This document shows positions 48,620-57,078 of a stretch of DNA of 64,000 nt, piece after piece. The number at the start of each line of letters is the position of its first letter. Position 1 is the stretch's first letter. Origin of the DNA: Actinoallomurus liliacearum. Lineage in GTDB: Bacteria > Actinomycetota > Actinomycetes > Streptosporangiales > Streptosporangiaceae. A model generated the notes under the pieces. The model did no database searches and was not told the DNA's origin. It saw only the letters and a program-made list of their open reading frames with translations. The DNA lies in contig NZ_BAABHJ010000001.1 in NCBI RefSeq assembly GCF_039542035.1, positions 186,001 to 250,000 of the forward strand. Direction: 5' to 3'. A program made the position numbers and the translations under genes.

Positions 48620-48924
48620 GACCGCCGCCTTCAGGCAGGGGAGGAATCGAACCTCTGCGGAGCAAGGCGGCGACCGGAAAACCGCTTGGGCGGATTTCCG
48701 CGACCTTCCGCCCCGCTTGTGGGCGAGTGCTGGCGTGAGTGCCGCTCGACGGGCGGAAACCAAGCTCGCCGGGCTGGCGGGATGTCAGGTCTGCGGAGCT
48801 TGTGTAGGACCGATGGGCGGCACTCCGTCCCTCGCCGGTGACCCGGGTCGGCGACGGGCCGCGAAGCAGAACGCTCAACCCGCGAGGGTTGAATCCCCCT
48901 GCTTCAGCTGGGGGGGAGGTCAAG
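48620..48924 (+). mobile_element. Degenerate IS200/IS605-like element (right-end/omega-RNA remnant)
   Basis: The 316-bp gap in the operon has no gene. Its right end carries CAACCC-GCGA-GGGTTG (48876-48891, a stem with GNRA loop) and then CCCCCTGCTTCAGCTGGGGG (48895-48914), ending in GAGGTCAAG. These are the two hairpins and terminal sequence typical of IS200/IS605 right ends, where the omega-RNA of TnpB ends. A second hairpin GCCTTCAGGC with AGGGGAGGAAT lies at 48627-48645. No TnpA or TnpB could be read. The right end supplies the stop codon of the neighbouring hydrolase gene. Confidence 0.5.
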
Positions 48925-49696
48925 TCAGGAACTCCAGGAGGAGACGGTTGAACGCCTCGGGGCGTTCGACGTTGCACAGGTGCCCGGCGCGGGCGATCAC
49001 CTCGAGCCGGGCTCCGGGCACGGCCGCCGCGATGGCCTGGCTCTCCGCCACCCCGGTGACGACGTCACGGTCGCCGGCGACGACCAGCGCGGGGACGGAG
49101 ATCCGACCGAGCACCCCGTCGTGATCGGTCTCGGCCATCGAGGCGGCCGCGTAGGCGTAACCGGGCAGCCGTATCGACCGCGCCATCGCGGTCGCCACCC
49201 GGTCCACCAGCTCTTCGGGCGCCTCGGCGGACAGCAGTTTCGGCGCGCGGGCGCGCGCGAACGCCTCCGGCCCGATCGCGGCCAGTTCGCCGGCGCGCCG
49301 GCGCATCGCCGCCGCCTTCTCCTCCGTACGGCCCGAACCCCGGGTCGAGTCGGCGAGGACGAGGGTCCGCACCAGCCCGGGGTGGTCGAGCGCGAGACGG
49401 GTGGCGATGACGCCGCCCCAGGAGACGCCGACGACGTGCGCCGGCGCGGCACCCCGCTCGCGTAGCAGCGCGGCGGCGGCCGCGGCGTAACCCGCCATGC
49501 CGGGGGCGTCCGGGGGATCGGCGGACCGCGCGTAGCCCGGGGCGTCCCAGGCGAGCACCCGGTGCCGGGCCGCGAGCGCGGCGAACTGGCCGGCGAAGGA
49601 GTCGGCGCTGCCGCCGATCCCGTGCAGCAGCAGGACCGGATCGCCCGGCCCGCCGTGCTCGGTGACGTGCGTCCCGCCGCCCGTACGGACCGTCAT
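48920..49696 (-). CDS. Alpha/beta-fold hydrolase (meta-cleavage hydrolase-like)
   Basis: The 258-residue protein has LLHGIGGSADSF (oxyanion loop), GVSWGG (nucleophile Ser), GDRDVVTG (Asp) and AGHLCNVERPEAFN (His). This is the pattern of MhpC/BphD-type C-C hydrolases and enol-lactone hydrolases, which fits a ring-cleavage operon with an extradiol dioxygenase. ATG at 49696 overlaps the AspDH stop (ATGA). Its stop TGA at 48922-48920 falls in the sequence of the mobile-element end, so the original C-terminus may have been changed. Confidence 0.9.
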   Translation of the reverse strand: MTVRTGGGTHVTEHGGPGDPVLLLHGIGGSADSFAGQFAALAARHRVLAWDAPGYARSADPPDAPGMAGYAAAAAALLRERGAAPAHVVGVSWGGVIATRLALDHPGLVRTLVLADSTRGSGRTEEKAAAMRRRAGELAAIGPEAFARARAPKLLSAEAPEELVDRVATAMARSIRLPGYAYAAASMAETDHDGVLGRISVPALVVAGDRDVVTGVAESQAIAAAVPGARLEVIARAGHLCNVERPEAFNRLLLEFLT

Positions 49697-50397
49697 CGGG
49701 CCAGGTCCCGGAGTGTGGCCAGCACCGCATGCGGGACGACCTGGCTGCTGGCCGGGTTCGCCGCCGAGGGCCGGTTGCGGATCTCGAAGCGGTACTCCCC
49801 GGCCGGCCCCGACGCGGTGATGACGTGGGAGGTGAGCGTGGCGGCCGGGTCGGCGACGACGACCGCCTCGACGACGTCGAAGGAGCCGACGGCGAGTGCG
49901 ACCGCCGCCGCGACGTTCGTGGACTTGGGGAAGGCCGCCGCGATCTGCCGGGCCGGGCCCCGCATGACCTCCACCGGTCCGGTGGCGTCGCGCACGCCGA
50001 GGGTGGCGGGCTTCTTGGTGGTGACGATCCGCACCCGCTCCAGCGGCGCCATCGCCGCCGCCGCACGCAGGAGGTCCAGGCCGCCGACCGCGCCGGAGGT
50101 CAGGAACAGCCGGCCCGGCCCGCCGCGCAGCCGCTCGTGCAGCGCGTCGTCGGTCAGGGCGCCGATCGAGACGACCAGCAGGTCGCGGCCTGCCGCGATG
50201 ACGCGCGGGCCGTGCTCGGCGAGCGCCGCCTGCCCGGCGCACTCGACGACCAGGTCCGCCACGGCGAGCGCGTCCTCCAGCGGGTCGCCGAGGTCGACGA
50301 CGGCGGCCAGCCGCGCGCCCGGCACCTCGCCGCGTTCGAGCGCGCCGATGACGACGCCGCCGATGGCGCCCCTGCCGATGACGGCGACGCTCCTCAC
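49693..50397 (-). CDS. Aspartate-dehydrogenase-like oxidoreductase
   Basis: The 234-residue protein has the NAD motif VAVIGRGAIGG, VVECAGQAAL, and the AspDH-family stretches SIGALTDD, LTSGAVGGLDLLRAA and TTKKPATL. L-aspartate dehydrogenases make iminoaspartate or oxaloacetate; relatives in catabolic clusters may act on other amino or imino acids. Its presence beside ring-cleavage genes hints that a nitrogen-bearing intermediate arises. GTG at 50397 overlaps the dioxygenase stop (GTGA). Reaction here is inferred. Confidence 0.85.
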   Translation of the reverse strand: MRSVAVIGRGAIGGVVIGALERGEVPGARLAAVVDLGDPLEDALAVADLVVECAGQAALAEHGPRVIAAGRDLLVVSIGALTDDALHERLRGGPGRLFLTSGAVGGLDLLRAAAAMAPLERVRIVTTKKPATLGVRDATGPVEVMRGPARQIAAAFPKSTNVAAAVALAVGSFDVVEAVVVADPAATLTSHVITASGPAGEYRFEIRNRPSAANPASSQVVPHAVLATLRDLAR

Positions 50398-51323
50398 TTC
50401 TCCCACCACCGTCCGGTGTCCGGGATGCCCGCCATGTGCGATCGGACGTCCTTCGAGGGCGGACCGGCGGTCCCCCACAGGTCGGACAGCTCGGGCACCC
50501 GCCGCCACACCCGGCACAGCCAGGCGTCCTCGTCGACCTGCTCGACCTCGGAGGTGTACTCGCAGACGAGCCCGGCGGGGTCGGTGAAGTAGGAGAAGGT
50601 GTTGTTGCCGGGACCGTGCCGGCCCGGCCCCCACTTGGGCGTGACGCCGTGGTGCCGCAGCCGGCCGATGCCGCGCATGAAATGGTCGACCGACGGCATC
50701 TCGTACGCGACGTGGTTGAGCGACGTCCACGGGGCCTGGTTGAACGCGATGACGTGGTGGTCGCTGTTGCACCGCAGGAAGACCATCTGGTGCTCCGACC
50801 AGTCCGACACGCGCATGCCCAGGACGTCCGTGTAGAACGCGCACGCCGCGTCGATGTCGGTGGTGTTCAGCACGACGTGGGCGAGCTTGCGCGGCAGCGC
50901 CTCGATACCGTTCACGTCCCGGGGCGTCACCGCCTCGACCTGGGTGGACAGCTCCACCAGGCGGCCCTCGGGGTCGGCGAACCGCAGGCCGTACCCGCCG
51001 CCGGCCTGGTCCAGGAGGCCGGGCTCGGTGACCAGCGGGATGCCGCGCGCCGCGAGGCGGAAGGCCGCCTCGTCGACCTCACGGGGGGTGGCCACGGCGA
51101 ACGCGATCTTGCCGAGGGCGTTCCGCTCGGCCTCGCGGACCTCGAGGATGTGATGCTCGGGGCCGCTGCCGCGCAGCCAGGCGACGCCGTCGTCGCCCTC
51201 GATCCGTGACAGTCCCCACACGTGCTGGTAGAACTCCGCCGCCGCGCTCGCGTCCGGGGTGCGCAGGGCGACGCTGCGCAGGGTGCGCAGGCGGGCGATC
51301 GGCTCCTGCGGCCTCTCGGTCAC
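50394..51323 (-). CDS. VOC-family extradiol ring-cleavage dioxygenase
   Basis: The 309-residue protein has two vicinal-oxygen-chelate modules. The second holds the iron ligands expected of type I extradiol dioxygenases: His in KLAHVVLNT, His in SLNHVAYEM and Glu in LVCEYTSE, followed by the aromatic C-terminus. HHVIAFNQAPW matches the substrate-side residues. It should cleave a catechol-like ring next to the hydroxyl pair. GTG at 51323 overlaps the Rieske stop (GTGA). The ring substrate is unknown. Confidence 0.92.
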   Translation of the reverse strand: MTERPQEPIARLRTLRSVALRTPDASAAAEFYQHVWGLSRIEGDDGVAWLRGSGPEHHILEVREAERNALGKIAFAVATPREVDEAAFRLAARGIPLVTEPGLLDQAGGGYGLRFADPEGRLVELSTQVEAVTPRDVNGIEALPRKLAHVVLNTTDIDAACAFYTDVLGMRVSDWSEHQMVFLRCNSDHHVIAFNQAPWTSLNHVAYEMPSVDHFMRGIGRLRHHGVTPKWGPGRHGPGNNTFSYFTDPAGLVCEYTSEVEQVDEDAWLCRVWRRVPELSDLWGTAGPPSKDVRSHMAGIPDTGRWWEK

Positions 51324-52381
51324 GCCCGCACCTCCGCGCCCTGCTTGGCGCGCTCCTCGCGCGCGGCGAGCTGGCGCTGCGCCTCGGCGCGGATCGCGCG
51401 GCGCAGCCGTACGAGCGCCAGGTCGTGCTGGTAGAGGGTCTCCCGTGACCAGGCGTCGAGCGGCATCGCCTCCTCCATGTGCCGGTCCTGTTCGAGCACC
51501 GCCCAGTGCCGGGCCTCGAGCCGCGTCTTGTACAGGAACCGCCAGGTGTCCCGCTCCCAGCCGGTCACCTTCCGGCAGCGCCAGAAGAAGGCCGCGTGCT
51601 GGGTCTCGTTGATCGGGGTGGCGGTGCAGACGATGGTGAACGGCCCGCCGGGACCGGCGGTCGCGGGATAAGGGATCTCCAGGCGCACCCACGGCGTGCC
51701 GCCGGCGATCCACTCCGACCAGTCGAAGTTCACGCCGGCCTGGTCGGTCTTCTCGAACACGAACCCGGTGTCGGTGTCCCGGATCTGGAACAGCGCCTCG
51801 CGCCTGCCGCCGCTCATCGTGTGGGACTTGCGGTGCAGGAACGCCCCGTGCATGGGGTCCATCAGGTTGTCGAGGGAGTAGATCCACGGCGCGTCCCACT
51901 CGACGTAGGCCAGGAAGTGGTCCCACTCCGGGGACGTGAGCTGCTCGGGCACCTCGAACGGCAGCGGCTCGGCGTCCTCGGGGTCGCCGAACCAGGCGAA
52001 GACCGCCCCGCCGTGCTCCCGCGCCGGGAAGGTGCGCAGGGCCCGCCGCCCCTCCAGGGCGCAGCCGGGCACTCCGGGCACGGACACCACGACGCCCTCG
52101 GCGTCGACCTGCACGCCATGGTAGTTGCAGGCGACCCGGTCTCCCATGTGGACGCCCTGCGTGAGCCGCGCGCCGCGGTGCGGGCAGCGGTCCTCCTGGA
52201 CATGGACGGCGCCGGCGGCGTCGCGCCAGAGCATCAGCTCCTCACCGACGCGGTCGAGCCGGACCAGCCCGCCGGCCGGTACCTGGTCCGACCGGCACAG
52301 GGCGTACCACTGGTTGCGCAGGCCGAGCCGGATCAGCCCGTCGACGGTGTCGAGGGCGGCGTTGGCCGGGTGTCTCGTCAT
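51320..52381 (-). CDS. Rieske non-haem iron oxygenase, catalytic subunit
   Basis: The 353-residue protein has a Rieske [2Fe-2S] domain with Cys66, His68, Cys85 and His88 (CPHRG and CNYHG), and the mononuclear iron motif DNLMDPMHGAFLH, with His178 and His183 and the bridging Asp. Its size and single-component form fit the phthalate/vanillate-type (group I) enzymes, which use a PDR-type reductase such as the one encoded two genes upstream. It would hydroxylate or demethylate an aromatic ring. ATG at 52381 overlaps the small gene's stop. Confidence 0.94.
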   Translation of the reverse strand: MTRHPANAALDTVDGLIRLGLRNQWYALCRSDQVPAGGLVRLDRVGEELMLWRDAAGAVHVQEDRCPHRGARLTQGVHMGDRVACNYHGVQVDAEGVVVSVPGVPGCALEGRRALRTFPAREHGGAVFAWFGDPEDAEPLPFEVPEQLTSPEWDHFLAYVEWDAPWIYSLDNLMDPMHGAFLHRKSHTMSGGRREALFQIRDTDTGFVFEKTDQAGVNFDWSEWIAGGTPWVRLEIPYPATAGPGGPFTIVCTATPINETQHAAFFWRCRKVTGWERDTWRFLYKTRLEARHWAVLEQDRHMEEAMPLDAWSRETLYQHDLALVRLRRAIRAEAQRQLAAREERAKQGAEVRA

Positions 52382-52599
52382 TCTGGCGCTCCAAGTCGGG
52401 CGATCTCGGCGGTGAAGGATTCCTCGGTCCAGTCGGCGCCGCCGGCCGGGCGCACACCGGTCTCGTTGAGGGCGGCGACCAGTCCGGGCAGGTCGTGCAC
52501 GCCCCGGCCGAAGATGGCCTCGAGCTCGTCGGCCAGCGCGTGCTCGTAGCTGGTCGGCTCGCGATGCCGGGACTGGACCGGCTGCAGTGTCAGGGTCAT
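52378..52599 (-). CDS. Small helical protein paired with the Rieske oxygenase
   Basis: The 73-residue acidic protein (SYEHALADELEAIFGRGVHDLPGLVAALNETGVRP in parts, then WTEESFTAEIARLG) has the size and pattern of the short 'recombinase-like helix-turn-helix' proteins that I recall next to Rieske oxygenase genes. ATGA overlap with the oxygenase gene supports joint function. It lacks Cys and so is not an electron carrier; an assembly or regulatory role is possible. ATG at 52599 follows a 121-bp gap with repeats. Confidence 0.72.
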   Translation of the reverse strand: MTLTLQPVQSRHREPTSYEHALADELEAIFGRGVHDLPGLVAALNETGVRPAGGADWTEESFTAEIARLGAPE

Positions 52600-52620
52600 G
52601 ACGCTCCCTTCGGGGATTGC

Positions 52621-52712
52621 GGCGGGCCGGACGTCCGCCCGGCGAAGGCGGGCCGGACAGTGGCCGGGTTCAGGGCGGGCCGGACGACGGCCGAGTCCAG
52701 GACGAGCCGGAC
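52621..52712. repeat. Four 27-bp tandem repeats in the reductase/Rieske gap
   Basis: GGCGGGCCGGAC occurs at 52621, 52647 and 52674, and the variant GACGAGCCGGAC at 52701, with periods of 26, 27 and 27 bp. The intervening bases are partly alike (GGCCGGGTTCAG and GGCCGAGTCCAG). The array fills most of the gap between reductase and small gene. Confidence 0.7.
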
Positions 52713-52720
52713 CGTCGCCG

Positions 52721-53650
52721 TCACAGGTCCAGGACGAGTTCCGGGCCGCGGGAGCGGGAGACGCACAGCATCATCGAGCCGCCCGCCGCCCGTTCCGCGT
52801 CGGTGAGCAGGAAGTCACGGTGGTCCGGTTCGCCGGAGAGCACCCGTGTCTCGCAGGTGCCGCAGATGCCCTCCTCGCACGAGGACGGCAGGTCCATTCC
52901 GGCGGCGCGCAGCGTCGCGAGGATGGAGACGCCGGGTTCGACGGTGAGGCTGCGCCCGGACCGGCCGCAGGTCACCGTGAACGCCGTGTCGCCACCCGTC
53001 TTCGGCGGCTCGGGCGCGCGGAACCGCTCGACGCGCAACCGCGTGGGATCGGCCATGGCCGCCTCGACCACCTGGATGAGCGGTTCGGGACCGCAGCAGT
53101 AGACCAGGGCGTCGGCGGGCGTCCCGGCGAGCGCGGCGGCGAGGTCCGGCGGGCCGCCGGCCTCGTCGTCGGCGTGGACGACGACGTCGCCGAGGGCGCT
53201 CAGCTCGTCGATGAACGCCATCCGGGCACGGGTGCCGCCGCAGTGGAAGAGCCGCCAGCGCGCTCCCCGGGCCGCGAGCGTCTCCGCCATCGCCTTGATC
53301 GGGGTGATGCCGATCCCACCCGCGACGAGCAGGTACGCCGGGGCGTCCTCGAGCGCGAAGTGGTTCTCCGGCCCGGCCACCTCGATGAGGTCGCCGACCC
53401 GCAGCCTCTCGTGCACGCAGGCGCTCCCGCCGCGCGAGCCCTTCTCCCGCTGCACCGCCACCGCGTAGCGGCGGCGGTCGCCCGGGTCGCCACACAGGGA
53501 GTACTCCCTGGTCAGGCCGTTCGGCAGGCGCAAGGACAGGTGGGCGCCCGGCTCCCAGGCCGGCAGCTCGGCGCCGCCGGGGTCGGTGAACTCGAGCCGC
53601 ACGACGCCCTCGGCCAGCCAGGTCACCTGGGTCAGGCGGAGCTCGCGCAT
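52721..53650 (-). CDS. Phthalate-dioxygenase-reductase-like electron-transfer protein
   Basis: The 309-residue protein runs FMN/FAD domain (REYSLCGDPGDRRRYAVAVQ), NAD domain (LLVAGGIGITPIKAM, then YCCGPEPLI) and C-terminal plant-type [2Fe-2S] ferredoxin domain (SSCEEGICGTC, then MMLCVSRS). This is the order of PDR/VanB reductases. It should pass electrons from NADH to the Rieske oxygenase. ATG at 53650 is 1 nt past the cupin stop. Confidence 0.95.
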   Translation of the reverse strand: MRELRLTQVTWLAEGVVRLEFTDPGGAELPAWEPGAHLSLRLPNGLTREYSLCGDPGDRRRYAVAVQREKGSRGGSACVHERLRVGDLIEVAGPENHFALEDAPAYLLVAGGIGITPIKAMAETLAARGARWRLFHCGGTRARMAFIDELSALGDVVVHADDEAGGPPDLAAALAGTPADALVYCCGPEPLIQVVEAAMADPTRLRVERFRAPEPPKTGGDTAFTVTCGRSGRSLTVEPGVSILATLRAAGMDLPSSCEEGICGTCETRVLSGEPDHRDFLLTDAERAAGGSMMLCVSRSRGPELVLDL

Positions 53651-53651
53651 G

Positions 53652-54173
53652 TCAGTCCCGCGTGATGCCGTGCATCGGGGAGGTCGCCGGGTAGGTGGGG
53701 ACCTGGGGCTTGCGCGTGCCGATGATCACGCAGAAGAGCGCGTCGGTGTCGCCGATGTTGCGCAGGCTGCGGGGCACTCCGGCCGGCACCCGGATCAGGT
53801 CCCGGTAGCCGAGCACGCGGCTCGCGGTCTTCGTGCCGTCCTCGACGTCGTGGACGGTGACCTCGAGGGTGCCCTCGAGGACGAAGAAGGCCTCCTCCGC
53901 GTCGTGGTGGGTGTGCTCGGGGCCGACGGCGCCGGCCGGGAGCCGCATGTTGGAGAAGGTGAAGCCGCCCGACGGGATGATGCGGCTGTCGGTCTCGTGG
54001 TTCCCCGTGGCGCCGGAGCCGACGTAGCGGATCTGCGCGCGCCGGAACTCGTCACCGGCCTTGGCCTGGAAGCCGAGGGTGTCCCAGTCCTCGTACCGGC
54101 TGTCCCGGCTGGCGATGCAGGAGTCGATCAGGGCTTCCAGGTCGGTCGCGCCGGTGGTCGGTGTGTCGCTCAC
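53652..54173 (-). CDS. Cupin-domain protein
   Basis: The 173-residue protein has a single cupin barrel. The metal motifs are PEHTHHDAEEAFFVLEGTLEV (His, His, Glu) and the second motif PAGVPRSLRNIG, which lacks the usual His, so three of four ligands remain. A N-terminal helical stretch of about 35 residues precedes it. It may be an isomerase, decarboxylase or ring-cleavage accessory of the pathway. GTG at 54173 follows GGAGG by 9 nt. It is first in the long operon, behind two operator-like sites. Confidence 0.85.
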   Translation of the reverse strand: MSDTPTTGATDLEALIDSCIASRDSRYEDWDTLGFQAKAGDEFRRAQIRYVGSGATGNHETDSRIIPSGGFTFSNMRLPAGAVGPEHTHHDAEEAFFVLEGTLEVTVHDVEDGTKTASRVLGYRDLIRVPAGVPRSLRNIGDTDALFCVIIGTRKPQVPTYPATSPMHGITRD

Positions 54174-54206
54174 TGCCCTCTACCTCCGTTGTCGTGGGAA
54201 AAAAAC

Positions 54207-54218
54207 CTTAGCGCAAAG
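54207..54218. promoter_or_regulatory. CTTAGCGCTAAG-type operator 1 before the cupin operon
   Basis: CTTAGCGCAAAG matches the island palindrome at 11 of 12 positions, 34 bp before the first gene of the long operon. Confidence 0.75.
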
Positions 54219-54236
54219 ATATCACTCAATGAGCAT

Positions 54237-54248
54237 CTGAGCGCTAAA
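54237..54248. promoter_or_regulatory. CTTAGCGCTAAG-type operator 2 before the cupin operon
   Basis: CTGAGCGCTAAA matches at 10 of 12 positions. Its centre is 30 bp from the first site, close to three helical turns, as expected for cooperative binding. Confidence 0.65.
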
Positions 54249-54277
54249 TAATTTTGGGGATCGGGTCGCCGCCCGGT

Positions 54278-56596
54278 CTAGCGGGCCTGGAGCGCGTCGA
54301 ACACCCGCTCCGGCGACAGCGGCAGCGCGCTGATCCGCGCCCCTGTCGCGTCGTGCACCGCGTTCGCGATGGCCGCGGCCACCGGGACCATGGCCCCCTC
54401 GCCGGCGCCCTTCGCGCCGAACGGCCCGGGGCCGTGCCCCTGCTCCTGGGTGATCGAGACGAACCGCTCCGGCAGGTCCTCCGCCATCGGCACCCGGTAG
54501 TCCAGCGCCTCGCCGTTCAGCAGGGCGCCGTCGTCGAAGCGCATCTCCTCGAAGAGCGCCTGGCCGAGGCCCATCACCGCCGCGCCCTCGTCCTGGCCGC
54601 GGCAGATCAGCGTGTTGACGGCCTTGCCGACGTCCCCGCTGGCCACCAGTTGCAGCACGGTGACCTTGCCGGTGTCCGGATCGACCTCGACCTCCGCACC
54701 GGCCCAGCCGATCTCCCAGAACACGCACGGCGCGTCCAGCGGCGCCTCACGCGAGTTGGGCGCCTTGAAGAACCCCGAGCCGGAGAACTCGAAACCCGTA
54801 CCGCCGAAGACGGCCATGATGAGGCCGGGCAGCGGCGTGACCTCGTCCCCGCGCCGCACCGCCCAGTCCCGCAGGGTGAGGTCGGCCGGCGCGCAGCCGA
54901 GCCGCCCCGCCGCGAACTCCAGCACCTGCGCGCGGACCGCCTCGGCGGCGCGCAGCACCGCCTGCCCCATCACGGTCATCCCCGAGGACGCGTTGGTGCC
55001 CTGGTCGAAGGGGGTGACGTCGGTGTTGATCGGGGCGTAGACCACCCGCCGGAGCGGGACGCCCAGCACCTCCGCGACGACCTGGCACAGCGCGGTGGAC
55101 GCGCCCTGGCCGATCTCCACCGTCCCGCAGTTGACGTACACGTCGCCGGCCGTGGAGACCTTCACGCGGGCCTGCGCCGGCTTGTTCACGCCACCGCCGT
55201 CCTTGAATCCGATGGCCAGGCCCATCCCGCGGTTCGGCGTGCGCGCACGCGCGTGGTAGCCCAGCGCGTCGGCGACGACGTCCAGGCCCTCGGCCAGGTC
55301 GCTGTCGATGCCACTCTCCCCCGGCACGAACGGCTCGCCGAGTCCTTTGAGGTTCTTCATCCGCAGGTCGTAGGGGTCCATGCCGAGCCGGTGGGCGATC
55401 ATGTCGACCTGGCTCTCGCTCGCCCAGGTCGACTGGGTCGCGCCGAAGCCGCGGAACGGGCCGGTGGGCGTCGTGGTGGTCATCACGCACTCGCAGGAGG
55501 ACTCGACGCGCTTCCAGCGGTACGGCCCGGGCATCCGGTAGGCCGCCTTCTCCGCGACCAGCGGGCTGCCGTCGGAGTAGGCGCCCGCCTCCAGCAGCAC
55601 CGTGCTGTCCCGCGCGACGAACGTGCCGTCGGCCAGCACCCCGGTCCGCACCGTCAGCACGGCCGAGTGCTGGCTGAGCGTGAGGAAGCCCTCCTCGGTC
55701 GTGAGGCAGTAGCGCACCGGGCGCCCGGCCATGCGGGACAGGAGGATGGCGATCGGCTCGGTCTTGCAGTTGTGCTTCGCGCCGAAGCCGCCCCCGACGT
55801 ACGGCACGTGCACCCGGATCCGGTTCTCCGCGATCTGGAGGACCCGGGCCAGCTCCTTGCGCAGCGGGAACGGGTTCTGGGTCGAGGTCCAGATCTCGAT
55901 CTGCTCGCCGCGCACGTCGGCGACGGTGACGAACGGCTCCAGATGGAAGTGGTTCATCCGGGAGAAGACGAACGTGTCCTCGAAGACGTGGTCGCACTCG
56001 GCCCAGGCGTCCTCCGGGCCGGTCTCGTACCGGAACTCGTAGCAGACGTTACGGCGCGGCCGCAGGCGCCCCGAGGCGCCCGTGCCGTACGGCGGGACGA
56101 CTCCGGGCGGCGCTTCCTCGAACAGCTCCGGTGCGTCTGCGGCGAGCGCGGCGTCGATGTCCGGGACCGCGGGCAGCGGCTCGTACACCACGTCGATCAG
56201 CTCGAGGGCGCGCAGCGCGACCCTCTCGTCCACGGCGGCGACCGCCGCCACCACGTCACCGACGTAGCGGACCCGGTCGATGGCGACGACGGGCTGGTCC
56301 TTGACGAAGTACCCGTAGGTCGGGGACAGGCCGCCGAGGTCGTCGCGGGTGAGCACGGCGTGCACGCCGTTCAGGGCCCGCGCCCGCGTCGGGTCCACGG
56401 ACACCACCCGGGCGTGCGCGTGCGGACTCCGCAGCACCTTGGCGTGCAGCATCCCCGGCAGCCGGACGTCGGCGCTGTAGCGCGCGCCGCCGGTCACCTT
56501 CGGGGCGGCGTCACCGCGGCGCGCCGCGGTGCCGACGACGGTGTGCCCGTCACCCTGGGCCGTCCCGGCGCCGACGGCGGCGTGTCCCTCGCTCAT
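54278..56596 (-). CDS. Molybdenum hydroxylase large subunit (xanthine dehydrogenase family)
   Basis: The 772-residue protein binds molybdopterin cytosine or guanine dinucleotide. It begins with the aldehyde oxidase a/b hammerhead (TGGARYSADVRLPGMLHAKVLRSPHAHARV in parts) and ends with the active-site Glu loop FGAKGAGEG. GGGFGAKHNCKTEPIAILL and GPFRGFGATQSTW are cofactor-contact segments. With FeS and FAD subunits downstream it should hydroxylate an N-heteroaromatic ring or oxidise an aldehyde. The specific substrate is not deducible. ATG at 56596 overlaps the FeS subunit stop (ATGA). Confidence 0.95.
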   Translation of the reverse strand: MSEGHAAVGAGTAQGDGHTVVGTAARRGDAAPKVTGGARYSADVRLPGMLHAKVLRSPHAHARVVSVDPTRARALNGVHAVLTRDDLGGLSPTYGYFVKDQPVVAIDRVRYVGDVVAAVAAVDERVALRALELIDVVYEPLPAVPDIDAALAADAPELFEEAPPGVVPPYGTGASGRLRPRRNVCYEFRYETGPEDAWAECDHVFEDTFVFSRMNHFHLEPFVTVADVRGEQIEIWTSTQNPFPLRKELARVLQIAENRIRVHVPYVGGGFGAKHNCKTEPIAILLSRMAGRPVRYCLTTEEGFLTLSQHSAVLTVRTGVLADGTFVARDSTVLLEAGAYSDGSPLVAEKAAYRMPGPYRWKRVESSCECVMTTTTPTGPFRGFGATQSTWASESQVDMIAHRLGMDPYDLRMKNLKGLGEPFVPGESGIDSDLAEGLDVVADALGYHARARTPNRGMGLAIGFKDGGGVNKPAQARVKVSTAGDVYVNCGTVEIGQGASTALCQVVAEVLGVPLRRVVYAPINTDVTPFDQGTNASSGMTVMGQAVLRAAEAVRAQVLEFAAGRLGCAPADLTLRDWAVRRGDEVTPLPGLIMAVFGGTGFEFSGSGFFKAPNSREAPLDAPCVFWEIGWAGAEVEVDPDTGKVTVLQLVASGDVGKAVNTLICRGQDEGAAVMGLGQALFEEMRFDDGALLNGEALDYRVPMAEDLPERFVSITQEQGHGPGPFGAKGAGEGAMVPVAAAIANAVHDATGARISALPLSPERVFDALQAR

Positions 56597-57078
56597 CCGC
56601 GCTCCTCACGGGCCAGCTCGGCCGCGCGGCGCACCGAGTCGCTGATCATCTGGTATCCGGTGCAGCGGCAGACGTTGGAGGAGATCCACGACCGGATCAG
56701 CTCGTCGTCGGGCTCCGGATGCTCCCGGAGCAGCGCGGTCGTCAGCATCACCATGCCCGGCGTGCAGTAACCGCACTGGAATCCGCCGCACTCGGCGAAG
56801 GCCCGTTGCACGGGACCGAGATCGTCCGCGCTGCCCTGCCCCTCGACCGTCTCCACCGACGCGCCGTCCAGGCTGAAGGCGAAGACGCCGCAGGACGCGA
56901 CGGGCGCGCCGTCGATCAGGGTCGTGCACGCGCCGCAGACCCCGCGCTCGCACGACGCCTTCACACCGAGCCGGCCGCAGCGGTCGCGCAGCAGGTCGAG
57001 CAGGACCGTGTTCGGCGCGATCCGCTCGGACCGCCGCTCCCCGTCCAGGTCGAACTCGATGGTGATCGGCTCGCTCAT
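56593..57078 (-). CDS. Molybdenum hydroxylase [2Fe-2S] subunit
   Basis: The 161-residue subunit has two iron-sulphur clusters: CERGVCGACT with C(SCGVF) for the plant-type cluster, and CGYCTPGM plus CRCTGYQ for the helical-bundle cluster. It carries electrons from the molybdenum site to FAD. ATG at 57078 overlaps the FAD subunit stop (ATGA), and the stop overlaps the large-subunit start. An upstream open frame to 57411 is a shadow. Confidence 0.96.
   Translation of the reverse strand: MSEPITIEFDLDGERRSERIAPNTVLLDLLRDRCGRLGVKASCERGVCGACTTLIDGAPVASCGVFAFSLDGASVETVEGQGSADDLGPVQRAFAECGGFQCGYCTPGMVMLTTALLREHPEPDDELIRSWISSNVCRCTGYQMISDSVRRAAELAREERG

Noticed and set aside
48604..48924. Truncated protein gene in the operon gap (frame from 48717)
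   Set aside because: The frame has no recognisable domain and runs through the two hairpins; structure suggests an element end instead.
52621..52712. CRISPR array
   Set aside because: The conserved words are only 12 bp, the spacers resemble one another, and no cas gene is near.
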